Below, piece after piece: positions 1 to 8,286 of a stretch of 64,000 nucleotides of DNA. The stretch is from assembly GCF_002953195.1 (NCBI RefSeq), contig NZ_CP026377.1:2108001-2172000 (forward strand), written 5' to 3'. The position numbers and the translations under genes were made by a program. Under the pieces are notes generated by a model that made no database searches, was not told where the DNA came from, and worked only from the letters and a program-made list of their open reading frames with translations. Position 1 is the stretch's first letter. Each line of letters opens with the position of its first letter. Source of the DNA: Mixta gaviniae (GTDB lineage: Bacteria > Pseudomonadota > Gammaproteobacteria > Enterobacterales > Enterobacteriaceae).

Positions 1-18
1 TCCTTTTGAACCAGACAT
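1..18 (-). CDS. Possible start of divergent gene (punC-like), partial
   Basis: A reverse-strand ATG at 18-16 opens a frame that leaves the window after six codons, beginning Met-Ser-Gly-Ser-Lys-Gly. In E. coli the purine nucleoside exporter gene punC (ydhC) lies divergent from punR, so a gene start is expected here. The six residues cannot identify the product, and no strong ribosome binding site precedes the ATG. The assignment rests on gene order only. Confidence 0.3.
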
Positions 19-129
19 CTCTTTCTCATTAATTAGCAGGTGAACAGACGGCGCGAGGGTAAAGGATGTTTTTCTGAATGTGAAACGCTAAAATTTGCCG
101 GTTGATTTCAAAATTTTTGCAGGCAGAAA

Positions 130-1116
130 ATGTGGTCAGAACATGCGCTTGAAGTGATCGATGCCGTCGCCCGCACCGGCAGCTTCTCCGCCGCCGCCGC
201 GGAGCTGCATCGCGTGCCGTCCGCCATCAGCTATACCGTGCGCCAGCTGGAGTCCTGGCTGGCGGTGCCGCTGTTCGAACGACGCTACCGCGATGTGGTG
301 TTAACCGAGGCCGGCGAGCTTTTTATTCGCGAGGGCCGTGCTGTTATCAAAAAAATGCTCGCCACGCGCCGTCAGTGCCAGCAGGTGGCGAACGGCTGGC
401 GCGGGCAGCTGAGCATCGCCGTCGATCGCATCGTCAAACCGCAGCGCACGCGTCAGCTGGTACTCGATTTCTATCGCCACTTTCCCGATATGGAGCTGTT
501 GATCACCCCGGAGGTGTTTAACGGCGTCTGGGATGCGCTGGCGGACGGACGTGTTGATGTGGCGATCGGCGCCACCCAGGCGATCCCGGTCGGCGGCCGC
601 TTCGCTTTTCGCGATATGGGGGCGCTGAACTGGCGTTGCGTGGTCAGCGCCCGTCATCCGCTCGCCGGGGCGGTCGATCGTCTGCAGGATGACGATATTC
701 GCCCCTGGCCGTCGCTGGTGCTGGAGGATACCTCGCGCGCGCTGCCGCGCCGCACCACCTGGACACTGGATAACCAGCGGCGGCTGGTGGTGCCCGATTG
801 GGAAAGCGCCTTTGACTGCCTGCGCGCCGGGCTCTGCGTCGGCATGGTGCCGGGGCAATTCGCTGCGCCGCTGCTGGCGAGCGGGGAGCTGAGCGAGCTG
901 CCGCTGCCGGTGCCTTTCCCTGACAGCCACTGCTGCGTCAGCTGGTCGGAACAGAGCGGTTCGCCGGCGCTGAGCTGGTTACTGGATTATCTGGGCGATA
1001 CGGAGACGTTAAATCGGGAGTGGCTGCGGGAAGAGGCGCTGGCTCAGGAGAGGGGGGCTCCTGAGCAACATTGCAGCGGTGGCGACCGTGATGGTCGTCA
1101 CCGCCAGCAACATTAA
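130..1116 (+). CDS. punR: LysR-family regulator PunR (YdhB)
   Basis: A 328-residue LysR-type regulator. The N-terminal winged helix-turn-helix (about residues 5-65, with [19 protein letters not shown]) is followed by an effector domain with two Rossmann-like lobes (about 90-300). It sits tail to tail with purR, their stop codons overlapping by three to four bases, which is the E. coli arrangement for PunR (YdhB/AdnB), activator of the purine nucleoside exporter gene punC. The last 30 or so residues are Gly/Arg/His-rich and look like a poorly conserved extension. Family assignment is certain; PunR identity comes from neighbourhood and overall similarity. Confidence 0.85.
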   Translation: MWSEHALEVIDAVARTGSFSAAAAELHRVPSAISYTVRQLESWLAVPLFERRYRDVVLTEAGELFIREGRAVIKKMLATRRQCQQVANGWRGQLSIAVDRIVKPQRTRQLVLDFYRHFPDMELLITPEVFNGVWDALADGRVDVAIGATQAIPVGGRFAFRDMGALNWRCVVSARHPLAGAVDRLQDDDIRPWPSLVLEDTSRALPRRTTWTLDNQRRLVVPDWESAFDCLRAGLCVGMVPGQFAAPLLASGELSELPLPVPFPDSHCCVSWSEQSGSPALSWLLDYLGDTETLNREWLREEALAQERGAPEQHCSGGDRDGRHRQQH

Positions 1117-2138
1117 CGGCGGTAGTCGCGGAACGGGCCGTCGGCCACCGAGCGGCGCTCGATCAGCGTCGGATGTACCTCAATGGTTTGCGACTCTTCG
1201 CGCTTGTTGATAATACGATCCAGCAGCATATCGAAGGCGGTTTCGCCCAACTGCTCTTTTGGCTGATGCACCGTGGTCAGCGCCGGCGTAAAGTAGCGGG
1301 CGTTGCGCACGTTATCGTAGCCGATCACCGAAATATCCTGCGGTACGCGCAGGCCCATCTCATCCGCTGCGCAAATGGCGCCCATCGCCATAATGTCGCC
1401 GCCGCAGAAGACGGCTGTCGGGCGCTGCTTTTGCGTCAGGATCTGCTGCATGGCACGGTAACCCGATTCCGGTTCGAAATCGCCCTGCACGATCCACTCT
1501 TCGCGCGCCGGAATATTCGCTTCGTTCAGCGCCTTCATAAAGCCGGCAAGGCGGCCGCCGCCGGTATTGCGCTCCATTTGGCCAGGGATCACGCCGATAT
1601 CGCGATGGCCGCGTTCGATCAGATAGCGGCCGGCAAGATAGCCGCCTTCAAAGGCGTTATCCAGCACGGTATCGGTGAAGTCGCCGCGCGACTCGCCCCA
1701 GTCCATCACCACCATAGGGATATTGCGGTTCTCCTCAAGCATTTTCAGCAGCGCTTCAGGGTATTCGGAACACATCACCAGCAGACCATCGACGCGCTTC
1801 TGCGCCATCATCGACAGGTAGGCCTGCTGCTTTTGCAAATCGTTGTGGGCGTTGCCCAGAATCAGGGTATAGCCGCGGGCGAAACAGCGCGTTTCTACCG
1901 CCTCGATAATCTCCGCAAAATAGGGCGCCTCGCTGGAGGTGGCCAGCAGGCCGATCGATTTGGTGTGATTCACCTTCAGGCTGCGCGCGACCGCGCTGGG
2001 CGAATAGTGTAATTCTTTGATGGCCGCCCACACCGCCTCGCGCGTCTCTTCCGCGACAAAGCGGGTCTTATTGATGACGTGTGACACCGTCGTAGTAGAA
2101 ACGCCGGCACGCTTCGCGACATCTTTGATTGTTGCCAT
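1113..2138 (-). CDS. purR: Purine repressor PurR
   Basis: A LacI-family repressor of 341 residues, the expected PurR length. The first 20 residues ([20 protein letters not shown]) form the canonical helix-turn-helix, followed by the hinge helix around residue 50 ([14 protein letters not shown]). The remainder is a periplasmic-binding-protein-like domain that in E. coli binds hypoxanthine or guanine as co-repressor. It controls purine and pyrimidine nucleotide synthesis genes. A 16-base PUR box lies 46 bases upstream of the start, which fits the known autoregulation. It is convergent with punR, and ynhF is divergent from it. Confidence 0.97.
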   Translation of the reverse strand: MATIKDVAKRAGVSTTTVSHVINKTRFVAEETREAVWAAIKELHYSPSAVARSLKVNHTKSIGLLATSSEAPYFAEIIEAVETRCFARGYTLILGNAHNDLQKQQAYLSMMAQKRVDGLLVMCSEYPEALLKMLEENRNIPMVVMDWGESRGDFTDTVLDNAFEGGYLAGRYLIERGHRDIGVIPGQMERNTGGGRLAGFMKALNEANIPAREEWIVQGDFEPESGYRAMQQILTQKQRPTAVFCGGDIMAMGAICAADEMGLRVPQDISVIGYDNVRNARYFTPALTTVHQPKEQLGETAFDMLLDRIINKREESQTIEVHPTLIERRSVADGPFRDYRR

Positions 2139-2183
2139 TAAAAAGATACTCCTGCGCTTATCATAACGAATTGATAAGGCTAA

Positions 2184-2199
2184 TGTTAAACGTTTGCGT
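2184..2199 (-). promoter_or_regulatory. PUR box (PurR operator) upstream of purR
   Basis: On the reverse strand the sequence reads ACGCAAACGTTTAACA. The first twelve bases are an exact match to the PUR box core ACGCAAACGTTT. The site is 46 bases upstream of the purR start codon, as expected for autorepression. Confidence 0.85.
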
Positions 2200-2422
2200 C
2201 CTCACGGCCTGCTTCAGCGTGCTTGTCAGTTGTCATTATGCTGGCTGAGATACGTCTGGCAGGTGGGACGTCTTTAAAAAAGGGCCAATAGCGGCTGTTT
2301 GCCATTGTTGCGCAACGCAAGGCGGGGATTCTACCAAGCTGACGCAAAGAAAACGAGATTTTTACCGGCGAGTATGGGAAAATCTATACCGTTATCGTTT
2401 GTAGGGTTAAAGGAGAGGCCGG

Positions 2423-2512
2423 GTGAGTACTGATTTAAAGCTGTCGTTAGGCACAACCGTCGCGGCGTTGCTGATGATTATCGCTTTCAGCTTTACCGCT
2501 GTGATGCACTAA
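2423..2512 (+). CDS. ynhF: Small membrane protein YnhF
   Basis: A 29-codon frame starting at GTG 2423, preceded by AAGGAGAG at 2410-2417. The product begins MSTDLKLSLGTT and continues as one hydrophobic segment (about residues 9-27) ending in Met-His. E. coli YnhF is also 29 residues, begins MSTDLKFSL, has one membrane segment, and is encoded between purR and mepH, so both sequence and position match. It is an inner-membrane microprotein of unknown function, reported in E. coli to retain its formyl group. A hairpin terminator starts 19 bases after the stop. Confidence 0.88.
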   Translation: MSTDLKLSLGTTVAALLMIIAFSFTAVMH

Positions 2513-2531
2513 GCAGATAACGCATAAAAAA

Positions 2532-2553
2532 AAGCCTGTCGCAAGACAGGCTT
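2532..2553. terminator. Bidirectional terminator between ynhF and mepH
   Basis: Perfect 9-bp stem AAGCCTGTC / GACAGGCTT with a GCAA loop, flanked by A-runs on the left and T-runs on the right. It can serve both ynhF (plus) and mepH (minus). Confidence 0.9.
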
Positions 2554-2571
2554 TTTTGTTGCGCAACGCGC

Positions 2572-3417
2572 CTAGCGAATGGTTTTGGGCGTCATCACGC
2601 GACGCGCGCCGACATAATGGCGCTCCCAGTAATCATCGCTGAGCTGGCTGATTTGAATATCTTTGCCGGTACGCGGCGACTGAATAAAGCGGCCGTTGCC
2701 GAGATAGACGCCAACGTGGTCGGCGGCGCCGCGGTTATTAATGCGGAAAAAGACCAGATCGCCTTTTTCCAGCGATTCGCGGCTGACCGCTGCGGCGTCG
2801 CGCAGGTGATACATCTCATTAGCAGTGCGCGGGATCTTAAACTTCACCACATCTTTATAGGCGTACCAGACCAGGCCGCTGCAGTCGAAGCCGGTGTGCG
2901 GCGAGGTGCCACCCCAGAGATAGGGTTTGCCCAGCTGTCCCATCAGCTTGTTCATCGCCGTTTCGCGCGCTTTCTGATAACGCTCGCGGTGCGCCTTGCT
3001 CATCTCCAGTGGGCCGCGGCCGTTCGCCTGCAGCGCGCCTTTTTTATCGCCGCGCTGGCGGCCATAGCGCGCGCTGGCGCTTTTCGCCGCGCTCTTTTTG
3101 ACGCCGCTCTGCTTTGCCGTTTTTACCGGCTTGACCGTTTTCGCCGACGCGCGGCCTTTTTTCGCCGTTAACGTCGGAGAGGCCGCAACAGCGGTCGCCT
3201 TGCCTTTCTTTTTAACTTTGCTTTTTTCCGCCGTCGCCGGACGCGCTTTTTTGCTGGTGGTTTTTAATGGGCGACGCTTGCGCCGTTCATCTTCACGGGC
3301 GCTCTTCTTATCAATCTTATGCTGACTGGCCTTAACCGGCGCCTGCGGGGAGGCCTGCGCAACGTTAAAGAACAGCTGAGCAAAAGCCAGCATAAAAAGC
3401 GTAATCAGTAAACGCAT
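2572..3417 (-). CDS. mepH: Murein DD-endopeptidase MepH (NlpC/P60)
   Basis: A 281-residue secreted peptidoglycan hydrolase that cleaves D-Ala-mDAP cross-links, allowing insertion of new murein. Residues 1-22 are a signal peptide (hydrophobic core LLITLFMLAFAQLFF, cleavage near QAS). Residues 30-145 are a Lys/Ala/Ser-rich low-complexity linker. Residues about 150-276 are the NlpC/P60 domain with catalytic Cys179 in FDCSGLV and His234 in DHVGVYLG. The linker suggests a flexible, cationic tether in the periplasm. Gene order next to ynhF and grxD is as in E. coli. Confidence 0.95.
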   Translation of the reverse strand: MRLLITLFMLAFAQLFFNVAQASPQAPVKASQHKIDKKSAREDERRKRRPLKTTSKKARPATAEKSKVKKKGKATAVAASPTLTAKKGRASAKTVKPVKTAKQSGVKKSAAKSASARYGRQRGDKKGALQANGRGPLEMSKAHRERYQKARETAMNKLMGQLGKPYLWGGTSPHTGFDCSGLVWYAYKDVVKFKIPRTANEMYHLRDAAAVSRESLEKGDLVFFRINNRGAADHVGVYLGNGRFIQSPRTGKDIQISQLSDDYWERHYVGARRVMTPKTIR

Positions 3418-3777
3418 AGTGTGGTTACAGTAAAAGCGCGATATACAGCGCGGAGTTAATCTTATTTCTGCCCTGGCGGCAGACCCCTGAAGGCCGATTC
3501 TAATCTAACTTTTTCTGAAAAGATAAAGCCTTTTGCAATTGAATGGCCTTTAATTGCATAAAGATGTAAAAATAAACGGAAACAGCTGGTTATCTCAGCA
3601 CAGTTATTGCCATTTATTAATCGCCGTGCGTAATGACGACGCGCCGCATTATTTGCGCGGCGATGGCGGCCATAAATGTGCCGGACGCTTTAACCCTACA
3701 GAAAATGTCGTTTTCAGTGACCCGCTACAGTCGCTACAATCAATAGACACGAAGCAAGCTATTTAAGGAAGGCAATT
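3418..3777. other. Intergenic region mepH / grxD
   Basis: 360 bases between divergently transcribed mepH and grxD, AT-richer than its surroundings. It should hold both promoters. A 70-codon frame at 3554-3766 has no recognisable product, no good ribosome binding site and no hydrophobic pattern. I see no other structure except AAGGAAG at 3767-3773, the grxD ribosome binding site. Confidence 0.6.
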
Positions 3778-4110
3778 ATGAGTACTGTTGAAAAAATTCA
3801 GCGCCAGATCGCAGAAAATCCGATCCTGCTGTATATGAAAGGTTCGCCGAAGCTGCCAAGCTGTGGTTTCTCTGCGCAGACGGTTCAGGCTCTTTCTGCC
3901 TGCGGCGAGCGCTTCGCCTATGTCGATATCCTGCAAAACCCCGATATTCGCGCTGAACTGCCTAAATACGCTAACTGGCCGACCTTCCCGCAGCTGTGGG
4001 TAGATGGCGAACTGGTTGGCGGCTGCGACATCGTTATTGAGATGTTCCAGCGCGGTGAGCTGCAGACGCTGATTAAAGAGACGGCGGAAAAGCATAAAGA
4101 AGCGGAATAA
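3778..4110 (+). CDS. grxD: Monothiol glutaredoxin GrxD (Grx4)
   Basis: A 110-residue monothiol glutaredoxin. The CGFS active site is at residues 29-32, and the glutathione-binding WPTFPQLWVDGELVGGCDI region is at about 66-84. Proteins of this class bind a [2Fe-2S] cluster as a glutathione-ligated dimer or with BolA partners, and act in iron-sulfur cluster trafficking rather than as disulfide reductases. AAGGAAG lies five bases before the ATG. It is monocistronic, with a strong terminator downstream, and converges on rnt. E. coli carries lhr between rnt and grxD; it is absent here. Confidence 0.97.
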   Translation: MSTVEKIQRQIAENPILLYMKGSPKLPSCGFSAQTVQALSACGERFAYVDILQNPDIRAELPKYANWPTFPQLWVDGELVGGCDIVIEMFQRGELQTLIKETAEKHKEAE

Positions 4111-4147
4111 CTTTCAGCCGAGCGCTGGAAGCACTGCTGAAAGCACA

Positions 4148-4170
4148 AAAGGGCGCCTGCGGCGCCCTTT
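4148..4170. terminator. Terminator between grxD and rnt
   Basis: 10-bp perfect stem AAAGGGCGCC / GGCGCCCTTT with a TGC loop and T-run to 4173. It serves grxD and, in reverse, the convergent rnt. Confidence 0.9.
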
Positions 4171-4189
4171 TTTCATGGCGCGCGGCGGT

Positions 4190-4870
4190 TTACTCTTCCA
4201 CCTTTAACGCCTCATCAGCCGGCTCTTCATCGCCAACCGGCAGCGGCGGCCAACCGCCCAGGCGTTTCCAGCGGTTCACCAGTTCGCAAAACAGCTCCGC
4301 GGTGCGTTCGGTATCGTAGAGCGCCGAGTGCGCCTGCGTGGCGTCAAAGGCGATGCCGGCCGCTTTACAGGCTTTCGCCAGTACCGTCTGACCGACGACG
4401 AGGCCGCTGAGGGCTGCGGTATCGAAAGTCGCGAAGGGATGGAACGGGTTACGCTTCAGACCGGCGCGTTCGGCGGCGGCCATCATAAAGCTGTGATCGA
4501 AATTGGCGTTATGCGCCACCATAATGGCGCGATTGCAGCCGCGATCCTTCAGGCCTTTGCGCACCAGCTTAAAAATTTCATGCAGCGCCTCATATTCACT
4601 GACAGCGCCGCGCAGGGGATTGTGTGGATCGATGCCGTTGAACGCCAGCGCCTCCGGTTGCAGGACCGCGCCTTCAAAAGGCTCAACGTGAAAATGCATT
4701 GTCTGATCAAGCTGCAGCCAGCCTTGTTCATCCATTTTCAACGTGACGGCGGCGATCTCCAGCAGCGCATCGGTTTTAGCATTGAATCCGGCGGTTTCCA
4801 CATCAATCACCACCGGATAAAAGCCGCGGAAGCGGTCGGATAAGGCGTTCAGTTGTTTCGATTCAGACAT
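4190..4870 (-). CDS. rnt: Ribonuclease T
   Basis: A 226-residue DEDDh-family 3'-5' exoribonuclease that matures the 3' ends of tRNA and other stable RNAs. All five catalytic residues are visible: Asp23 and Glu25 in VIDVETAGF, Asp125 in NANFDHSFM, His181 and Asp186 in [16 protein letters not shown]. The length is close to the E. coli enzyme, with an acidic C-terminal tail ([12 protein letters not shown]). It is convergent with grxD. No lhr gene follows, unlike E. coli. Confidence 0.97.
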   Translation of the reverse strand: MSESKQLNALSDRFRGFYPVVIDVETAGFNAKTDALLEIAAVTLKMDEQGWLQLDQTMHFHVEPFEGAVLQPEALAFNGIDPHNPLRGAVSEYEALHEIFKLVRKGLKDRGCNRAIMVAHNANFDHSFMMAAAERAGLKRNPFHPFATFDTAALSGLVVGQTVLAKACKAAGIAFDATQAHSALYDTERTAELFCELVNRWKRLGGWPPLPVGDEEPADEALKVEE

Positions 4871-4946
4871 CAGGATCTCATTGGCGAAAAAAGGCAGCGC
4901 GCATTATGGCAAATTTCGCCGCCGCTTGCAGCAGCACAAATAAGAA

Positions 4947-4964
4947 GGGCGCCCGCAGGCGCCC
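4947..4964 (-). terminator. Terminator downstream of gloA
   Basis: 7-bp stem GGGCGCC / GGCGCCC with a four-base loop, followed on the reverse strand by a T-rich TTCTTATTT tract. Confidence 0.7.
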
Positions 4965-4970
4965 GACATC

Positions 4971-5378
4971 TTAGTGGCCCAGACCCTGTCCGGCCTGTTT
5001 GTTTTCAATCAGTTCGATTTTATAACCGTCCGGATCTTCCACAAACGCGATAATGGTGGAGCCGCCTTTAACCGGGCCCGCTTCGCGCGTCACGTTGCCG
5101 CCCGCCTGACGAATTTTTTCGCAGGTCGCCGCCACGTCGTCCACGCCCAGCGCGATATGGCCGTAGGCATTGCCAAGATCGTATTTATCCACGCCCCAGT
5201 TGTAGGTCAGCTCGATCACCGCGCCTTCGCTTTCGTCGCTGTAGCCGACGAACGCCAGGCTGTATTTATACTCCTCGTTTTCGCTTTCGCGCAGCAGACG
5301 CATGCCGAGAACACGGGTATAAAAATCGAGGGAGCGCTGCATATCGCCAACGCGCAGCATGGTGTGAAGTAAGCGCAT
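4971..5378 (-). CDS. gloA: Lactoylglutathione lyase (glyoxalase I) GloA
   Basis: A 135-residue enzyme converting the methylglyoxal-glutathione hemithioacetal to S-lactoylglutathione. The four metal ligands are at the same positions as in E. coli: His5, Glu56, His74 and Glu122. The short form is the Ni/Co-activated bacterial type. It follows nemR on the same strand after a 122-base gap. In E. coli nemA lies between them and all three form an electrophile-responsive operon; here nemA is missing. The intervening gap holds a second NemR-like site, so gloA may have its own regulated promoter. Confidence 0.97.
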   Translation of the reverse strand: MRLLHTMLRVGDMQRSLDFYTRVLGMRLLRESENEEYKYSLAFVGYSDESEGAVIELTYNWGVDKYDLGNAYGHIALGVDDVAATCEKIRQAGGNVTREAGPVKGGSTIIAFVEDPDGYKIELIENKQAGQGLGH

Positions 5379-5468
5379 AATATTCTCCTGAAAAGGGTGT
5401 CATCATCCGATGACGGTCAAAAAAGCTTAGTATAGCCGCCGACGGGCGGCAGCGTCGCGAGTGTAAGT

Positions 5469-5482
5469 AGACCAGTCGACTC
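5469..5482. promoter_or_regulatory. Possible second NemR-type site in nemR-gloA gap
   Basis: AGACCAGTCGACTC shares its first eight bases with the operator upstream of nemR and contains the 8-base palindrome AGTCGACT. It lies about 90 bases upstream of gloA. The right arm is degenerate, so binding is uncertain. Confidence 0.35.
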
Positions 5483-5500
5483 GAAACTGACGTTTTTTAT

Positions 5501-6094
5501 TTAGCGCGGCGGCAGCAGCTGCAAAATTGCCTGCAGCGCATGGGTCAGCGCGCTGCCGTCACGGCGGATCTTGCTTTGCAGGCTGGCGCCCAGCCAGAGC
5601 GAATAGAGCGTTTGCGCCAGTGCATCCGGCGTCCAGCCCGGCTGTAGCTCACCCTGCGCCGCAGCCTGACGCAGCACGTCGGTTAAGATCGCCGTCTGCG
5701 CGGCGGCGCCATGCTCCAGCGCCAGCCGCATCTCCTCGGAGAGGTCGCAGACCTCGGCGGAAACTTTTACCGCCAGGCAGTTTTCAATATGGCCCGTGGC
5801 GCGAAAACGCTGCTCCGCCTGCTGATAATAGTCCAGCAATGTCTGGCGTGGCGTCGACTGCTGCAGCTCAAACCAGGTCAGCATGTCGTGGCTGACGCTG
5901 TTGAAGTAGCGTGCCAGCATCGCCACGCCGAAGGCCTCCTTCGAGCGAAAATAGTGGTAAAACGAACCTTTCGGCACGCCCGCCTGGCTTAACAGCTCGC
6001 TCAGGCCCATACCGGTAAAGCCGCGCTGCAAACAAAGCTGCTCGCCGGTGGCGAGCAGCAGTTCGCGGGTATCATGTCGTGTCGTCTTACTCAT
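5501..6094 (-). CDS. nemR: TetR-family electrophile-sensing repressor NemR
   Basis: A TetR repressor of 197 residues when started at ATG 6094-6092 (MSKTTRHDTRELLLATGEQL), close to E. coli NemR. An upstream in-frame ATG at 6130 would read through the operator and is less likely. The helix-turn-helix is at about residues 27-50 (MGLSELLSQAGVPKGSFYHYF). Cysteines occur at about residues 21, 106 and 116. E. coli NemR senses hypochlorous acid, quinones and methylglyoxal through cysteines, Cys106 being the key one. The gene starts 38 bases after the eptA stop on the same strand and precedes gloA. Confidence 0.88.
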   Translation of the reverse strand: MSKTTRHDTRELLLATGEQLCLQRGFTGMGLSELLSQAGVPKGSFYHYFRSKEAFGVAMLARYFNSVSHDMLTWFELQQSTPRQTLLDYYQQAEQRFRATGHIENCLAVKVSAEVCDLSEEMRLALEHGAAAQTAILTDVLRQAAAQGELQPGWTPDALAQTLYSLWLGASLQSKIRRDGSALTHALQAILQLLPPR

Positions 6095-6109
6095 GTCCCT
6101 CAGGGTAAT

Positions 6110-6123
6110 AGACCAGTTGGTCT
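6110..6123. promoter_or_regulatory. NemR operator (inverted repeat)
   Basis: AGACCA-GT-TGGTCT, a perfect 6-bp inverted repeat with a two-base centre, lies 16 bases upstream of the nemR start in the short gap behind eptA. TetR-type operators in this position are autoregulatory. Confidence 0.7.
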
Positions 6124-6132
6124 GATGCAACC

Positions 6133-7767
6133 CTAATGCGCCTGGCAGTTTTTCAGCAGGTCAAGGGCTGGCTGATAAACGGCGGTCTGAATATTCATCA
6201 TCCCCAGCAGCGTGTGGAACACGTTATCCTGTGATACCTCATCCTGTTGCGCATGATGACGCATACAGCCCTCATCGATGCGGAAGGCGCGCGCATAATC
6301 GGGCGCGAGCCACATCAAAAACGGAATATGCGTCTGCTGGCTCGGCGCAAACAGGTAAGGCGCGCCGTGCAGATACATGCCGCGCTCGCCCAGTGATTCG
6401 CCATGGTCGGAGAGATAGATCAGCGCCACGTTAAAGCGATCGCTATAGCGCTTCAGCAGGTCGATGGTGTCGCTCACCATCGAATCGGTGTAGAGCAGCG
6501 TATTGTCATAGGTATTAACCAGCGCCTGGTGATCGCAATCCTGTATCTGCTTGCTGTCGCAGGTTGGCGTAAACTGACGCATCGCCGGCGGATAACGCAG
6601 ATAGTAAGCGGGGCCGTGGCTGCCCATCTGATGCAGCACAATCACCGAATCATCCTTCACGCCGTCAATGTAGTTCGACAGACGGTGCAGCAGCACATCG
6701 TCGCGGCAGTAGTCGCTCTGACAATACGCCTGTAGCTTCCACAGCGTCATATCGGTATGCGGAATGCGGTTGCAAGCGCCTTTGCAGCCGCCGTCGTTTT
6801 CACGCCACATCACATTGACGCCGGCATGCGCCAGCACATCCATCAGGCCTTCCTGATGGCGTGCCAGATTGGCGTCATAATCGCGGCGCGCCATACCGGA
6901 GAACATGCAGGGCACCGAGACCGCCGTTTCGGTGCCGCAGGAGGAGGCGTGCTGATAGTAGATCACCTGCTGCTGCTTCAGTTTCGGGTTGGTTTCGCGC
7001 GCATAGCCGCCAAGCGAGAAGTTCTCCGCGCGCGCCGTTTCGCCCAGCACAAACACCACCAGCGTTTTTTTCTGCGCCGCCTTAATCAGCGGGCCTTTTT
7101 GCGCATCCAGGCCGATGCGTACCAGTGCTTTATCACCCTGCAGCCAGCGATTATCGACATAGTGAATGGCACCGCTGACCACGTTGGGCGGCGTCACCAT
7201 CTTCACCAGCCCTTTGTTATTGCGAAACAGCGAAGCGTAATCTTTATACATCAGCGCCGCTATCAGCAGAATGGTCAGCACCGAACCGATGCACCAGAGC
7301 GCGCGCATCGCCAGCGCAAACCACCAGGGACGCGTCCGCTTGATATTGACCATCAGAATGATTGCGGCAGGCAGCACGCCCATCAACAGCATCCACAGCA
7401 GATAGCGCGGGCTGAGCAGGGCGGTCGCCTCCTGCAGGTCCGTTTCAAACACGTTTTGCACCATATTGGTGTCGATAACCGTGCCGAAACTGTACATAAA
7501 ATAGTTCGCTGCCGCGCCGCACAGCAGCAGAATAATTAACAGTGGCTTACCAATCCACGGCAGGATAAGCAGGTTGAAAACCAGCATAAAGGCGCAGAAC
7601 AGCACCAGCGGGATCGAGGCGATAAACAGATAATCATGCAGATGGCTCAGCGGCGTTCTTTCTGCGGCGCGTACGATAAACAAGCCATTAAGAATAAAAG
7701 TAAAAAATAACGCGCAACCGGCCAGAAACAGGGATTCACTACAGCGGAATTTTTTCAGTAGCAGCAT
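6133..7767 (-). CDS. eptA: Lipid A phosphoethanolamine transferase EptA (PmrC)
   Basis: A 544-residue inner-membrane enzyme that transfers phosphoethanolamine to lipid A, lowering surface charge and raising resistance to cationic peptides. Five predicted membrane helices occupy residues 10-180. The periplasmic alkaline-phosphatase-like domain follows, with Zn ligand Glu243 (GETARA), nucleophile Thr281 within CGTETAVSVPC, and Asp454-His455 in SDHGES. Paired cysteines such as 277/287 match known disulfides of the family. In E. coli eptA sits with basRS, not here, so this copy is an insertion between ydhL and nemR. A candidate PmrA box lies upstream. Confidence 0.93.
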   Translation of the reverse strand: MLLLKKFRCSESLFLAGCALFFTFILNGLFIVRAAERTPLSHLHDYLFIASIPLVLFCAFMLVFNLLILPWIGKPLLIILLLCGAAANYFMYSFGTVIDTNMVQNVFETDLQEATALLSPRYLLWMLLMGVLPAAIILMVNIKRTRPWWFALAMRALWCIGSVLTILLIAALMYKDYASLFRNNKGLVKMVTPPNVVSGAIHYVDNRWLQGDKALVRIGLDAQKGPLIKAAQKKTLVVFVLGETARAENFSLGGYARETNPKLKQQQVIYYQHASSCGTETAVSVPCMFSGMARRDYDANLARHQEGLMDVLAHAGVNVMWRENDGGCKGACNRIPHTDMTLWKLQAYCQSDYCRDDVLLHRLSNYIDGVKDDSVIVLHQMGSHGPAYYLRYPPAMRQFTPTCDSKQIQDCDHQALVNTYDNTLLYTDSMVSDTIDLLKRYSDRFNVALIYLSDHGESLGERGMYLHGAPYLFAPSQQTHIPFLMWLAPDYARAFRIDEGCMRHHAQQDEVSQDNVFHTLLGMMNIQTAVYQPALDLLKNCQAH

Positions 7768-7812
7768 AATTAAATAAAATTAAAGGATTTGCCTGTAGCT
7801 TAGCTGAAAAAC

Positions 7813-7829
7813 CTTAGTGAAACCTTAAC
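7813..7829 (-). promoter_or_regulatory. Candidate PmrA (BasR) box upstream of eptA
   Basis: Reverse strand GTTAAGGTTTCACTAAG lies 46 bases before the eptA start and agrees at about 12 of 17 positions with the remembered PmrA box, two TTAAG-type half-sites 11 bases apart. A separate inverted repeat TAACC-GTTT-GGTTA is at 7852-7865. Confidence 0.4.
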
Positions 7830-7974
7830 GCATCTCCAATTAAACGATCGCTAACCGTTTGGTTAAGCTGCAATTACACGCCGGTTATGCGTACTGAACG
7901 ATTTTTAGACGGGAAACTTGCGCTCGCGACGGATGCTGTCTTCAATAAAAGATGCGTTTTAATCAGGAGGCGAT

Positions 7975-8214
7975 GTGGCGGAGCAACTTGAGTTTTTCCC
8001 GGTGCCAAGCCCGTGCCGCGGCATCTGTCAGTCCGATGAGCGCGGCTACTGCCGCGGCTGCCTGCGCACCCGCGATGAGCGATTCAACTGGATGAGCTAT
8101 AGCGACGCGCGCAAGCGTGAAGTGCTGCGGCTCTGTCGCCAGCGTTATCTGCGCCTGCGCCGCGCGGAAAAAGAGACGCCGCCGGAAGAACCGCAACAGC
8201 CGTCACTGTTTTGA
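7975..8214 (+). CDS. ydhL: DUF1289 protein YdhL
   Basis: A 79-residue protein starting at GTG 7975, supported by AGGAGG at 7965-7970. The ATG at 7973 is out of frame. The product has the DUF1289 pattern, CRGICQSDERGYCRGCLRTRDE (Cys14, 18, 26, 29), a small cysteine cluster that could bind a metal. Start and end (MAEQLEFFPV and QQPSLF) match E. coli YdhL at the same length. Function is unknown. It is followed closely by ydhF, as in E. coli. Confidence 0.9.
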   Translation: MAEQLEFFPVPSPCRGICQSDERGYCRGCLRTRDERFNWMSYSDARKREVLRLCRQRYLRLRRAEKETPPEEPQQPSLF

Positions 8215-8286
8215 TATCGCGCGCTTTTTTTCTCTGCCGACGGCGTATACTGCGGCTCCTGACACTGAGCTGCAGAGGCAGATAAC

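Noticed and set aside
3554..3766. 70-codon frame between mepH and grxD
   Set aside because: No Shine-Dalgarno, no recognisable product, and it covers the expected grxD promoter.
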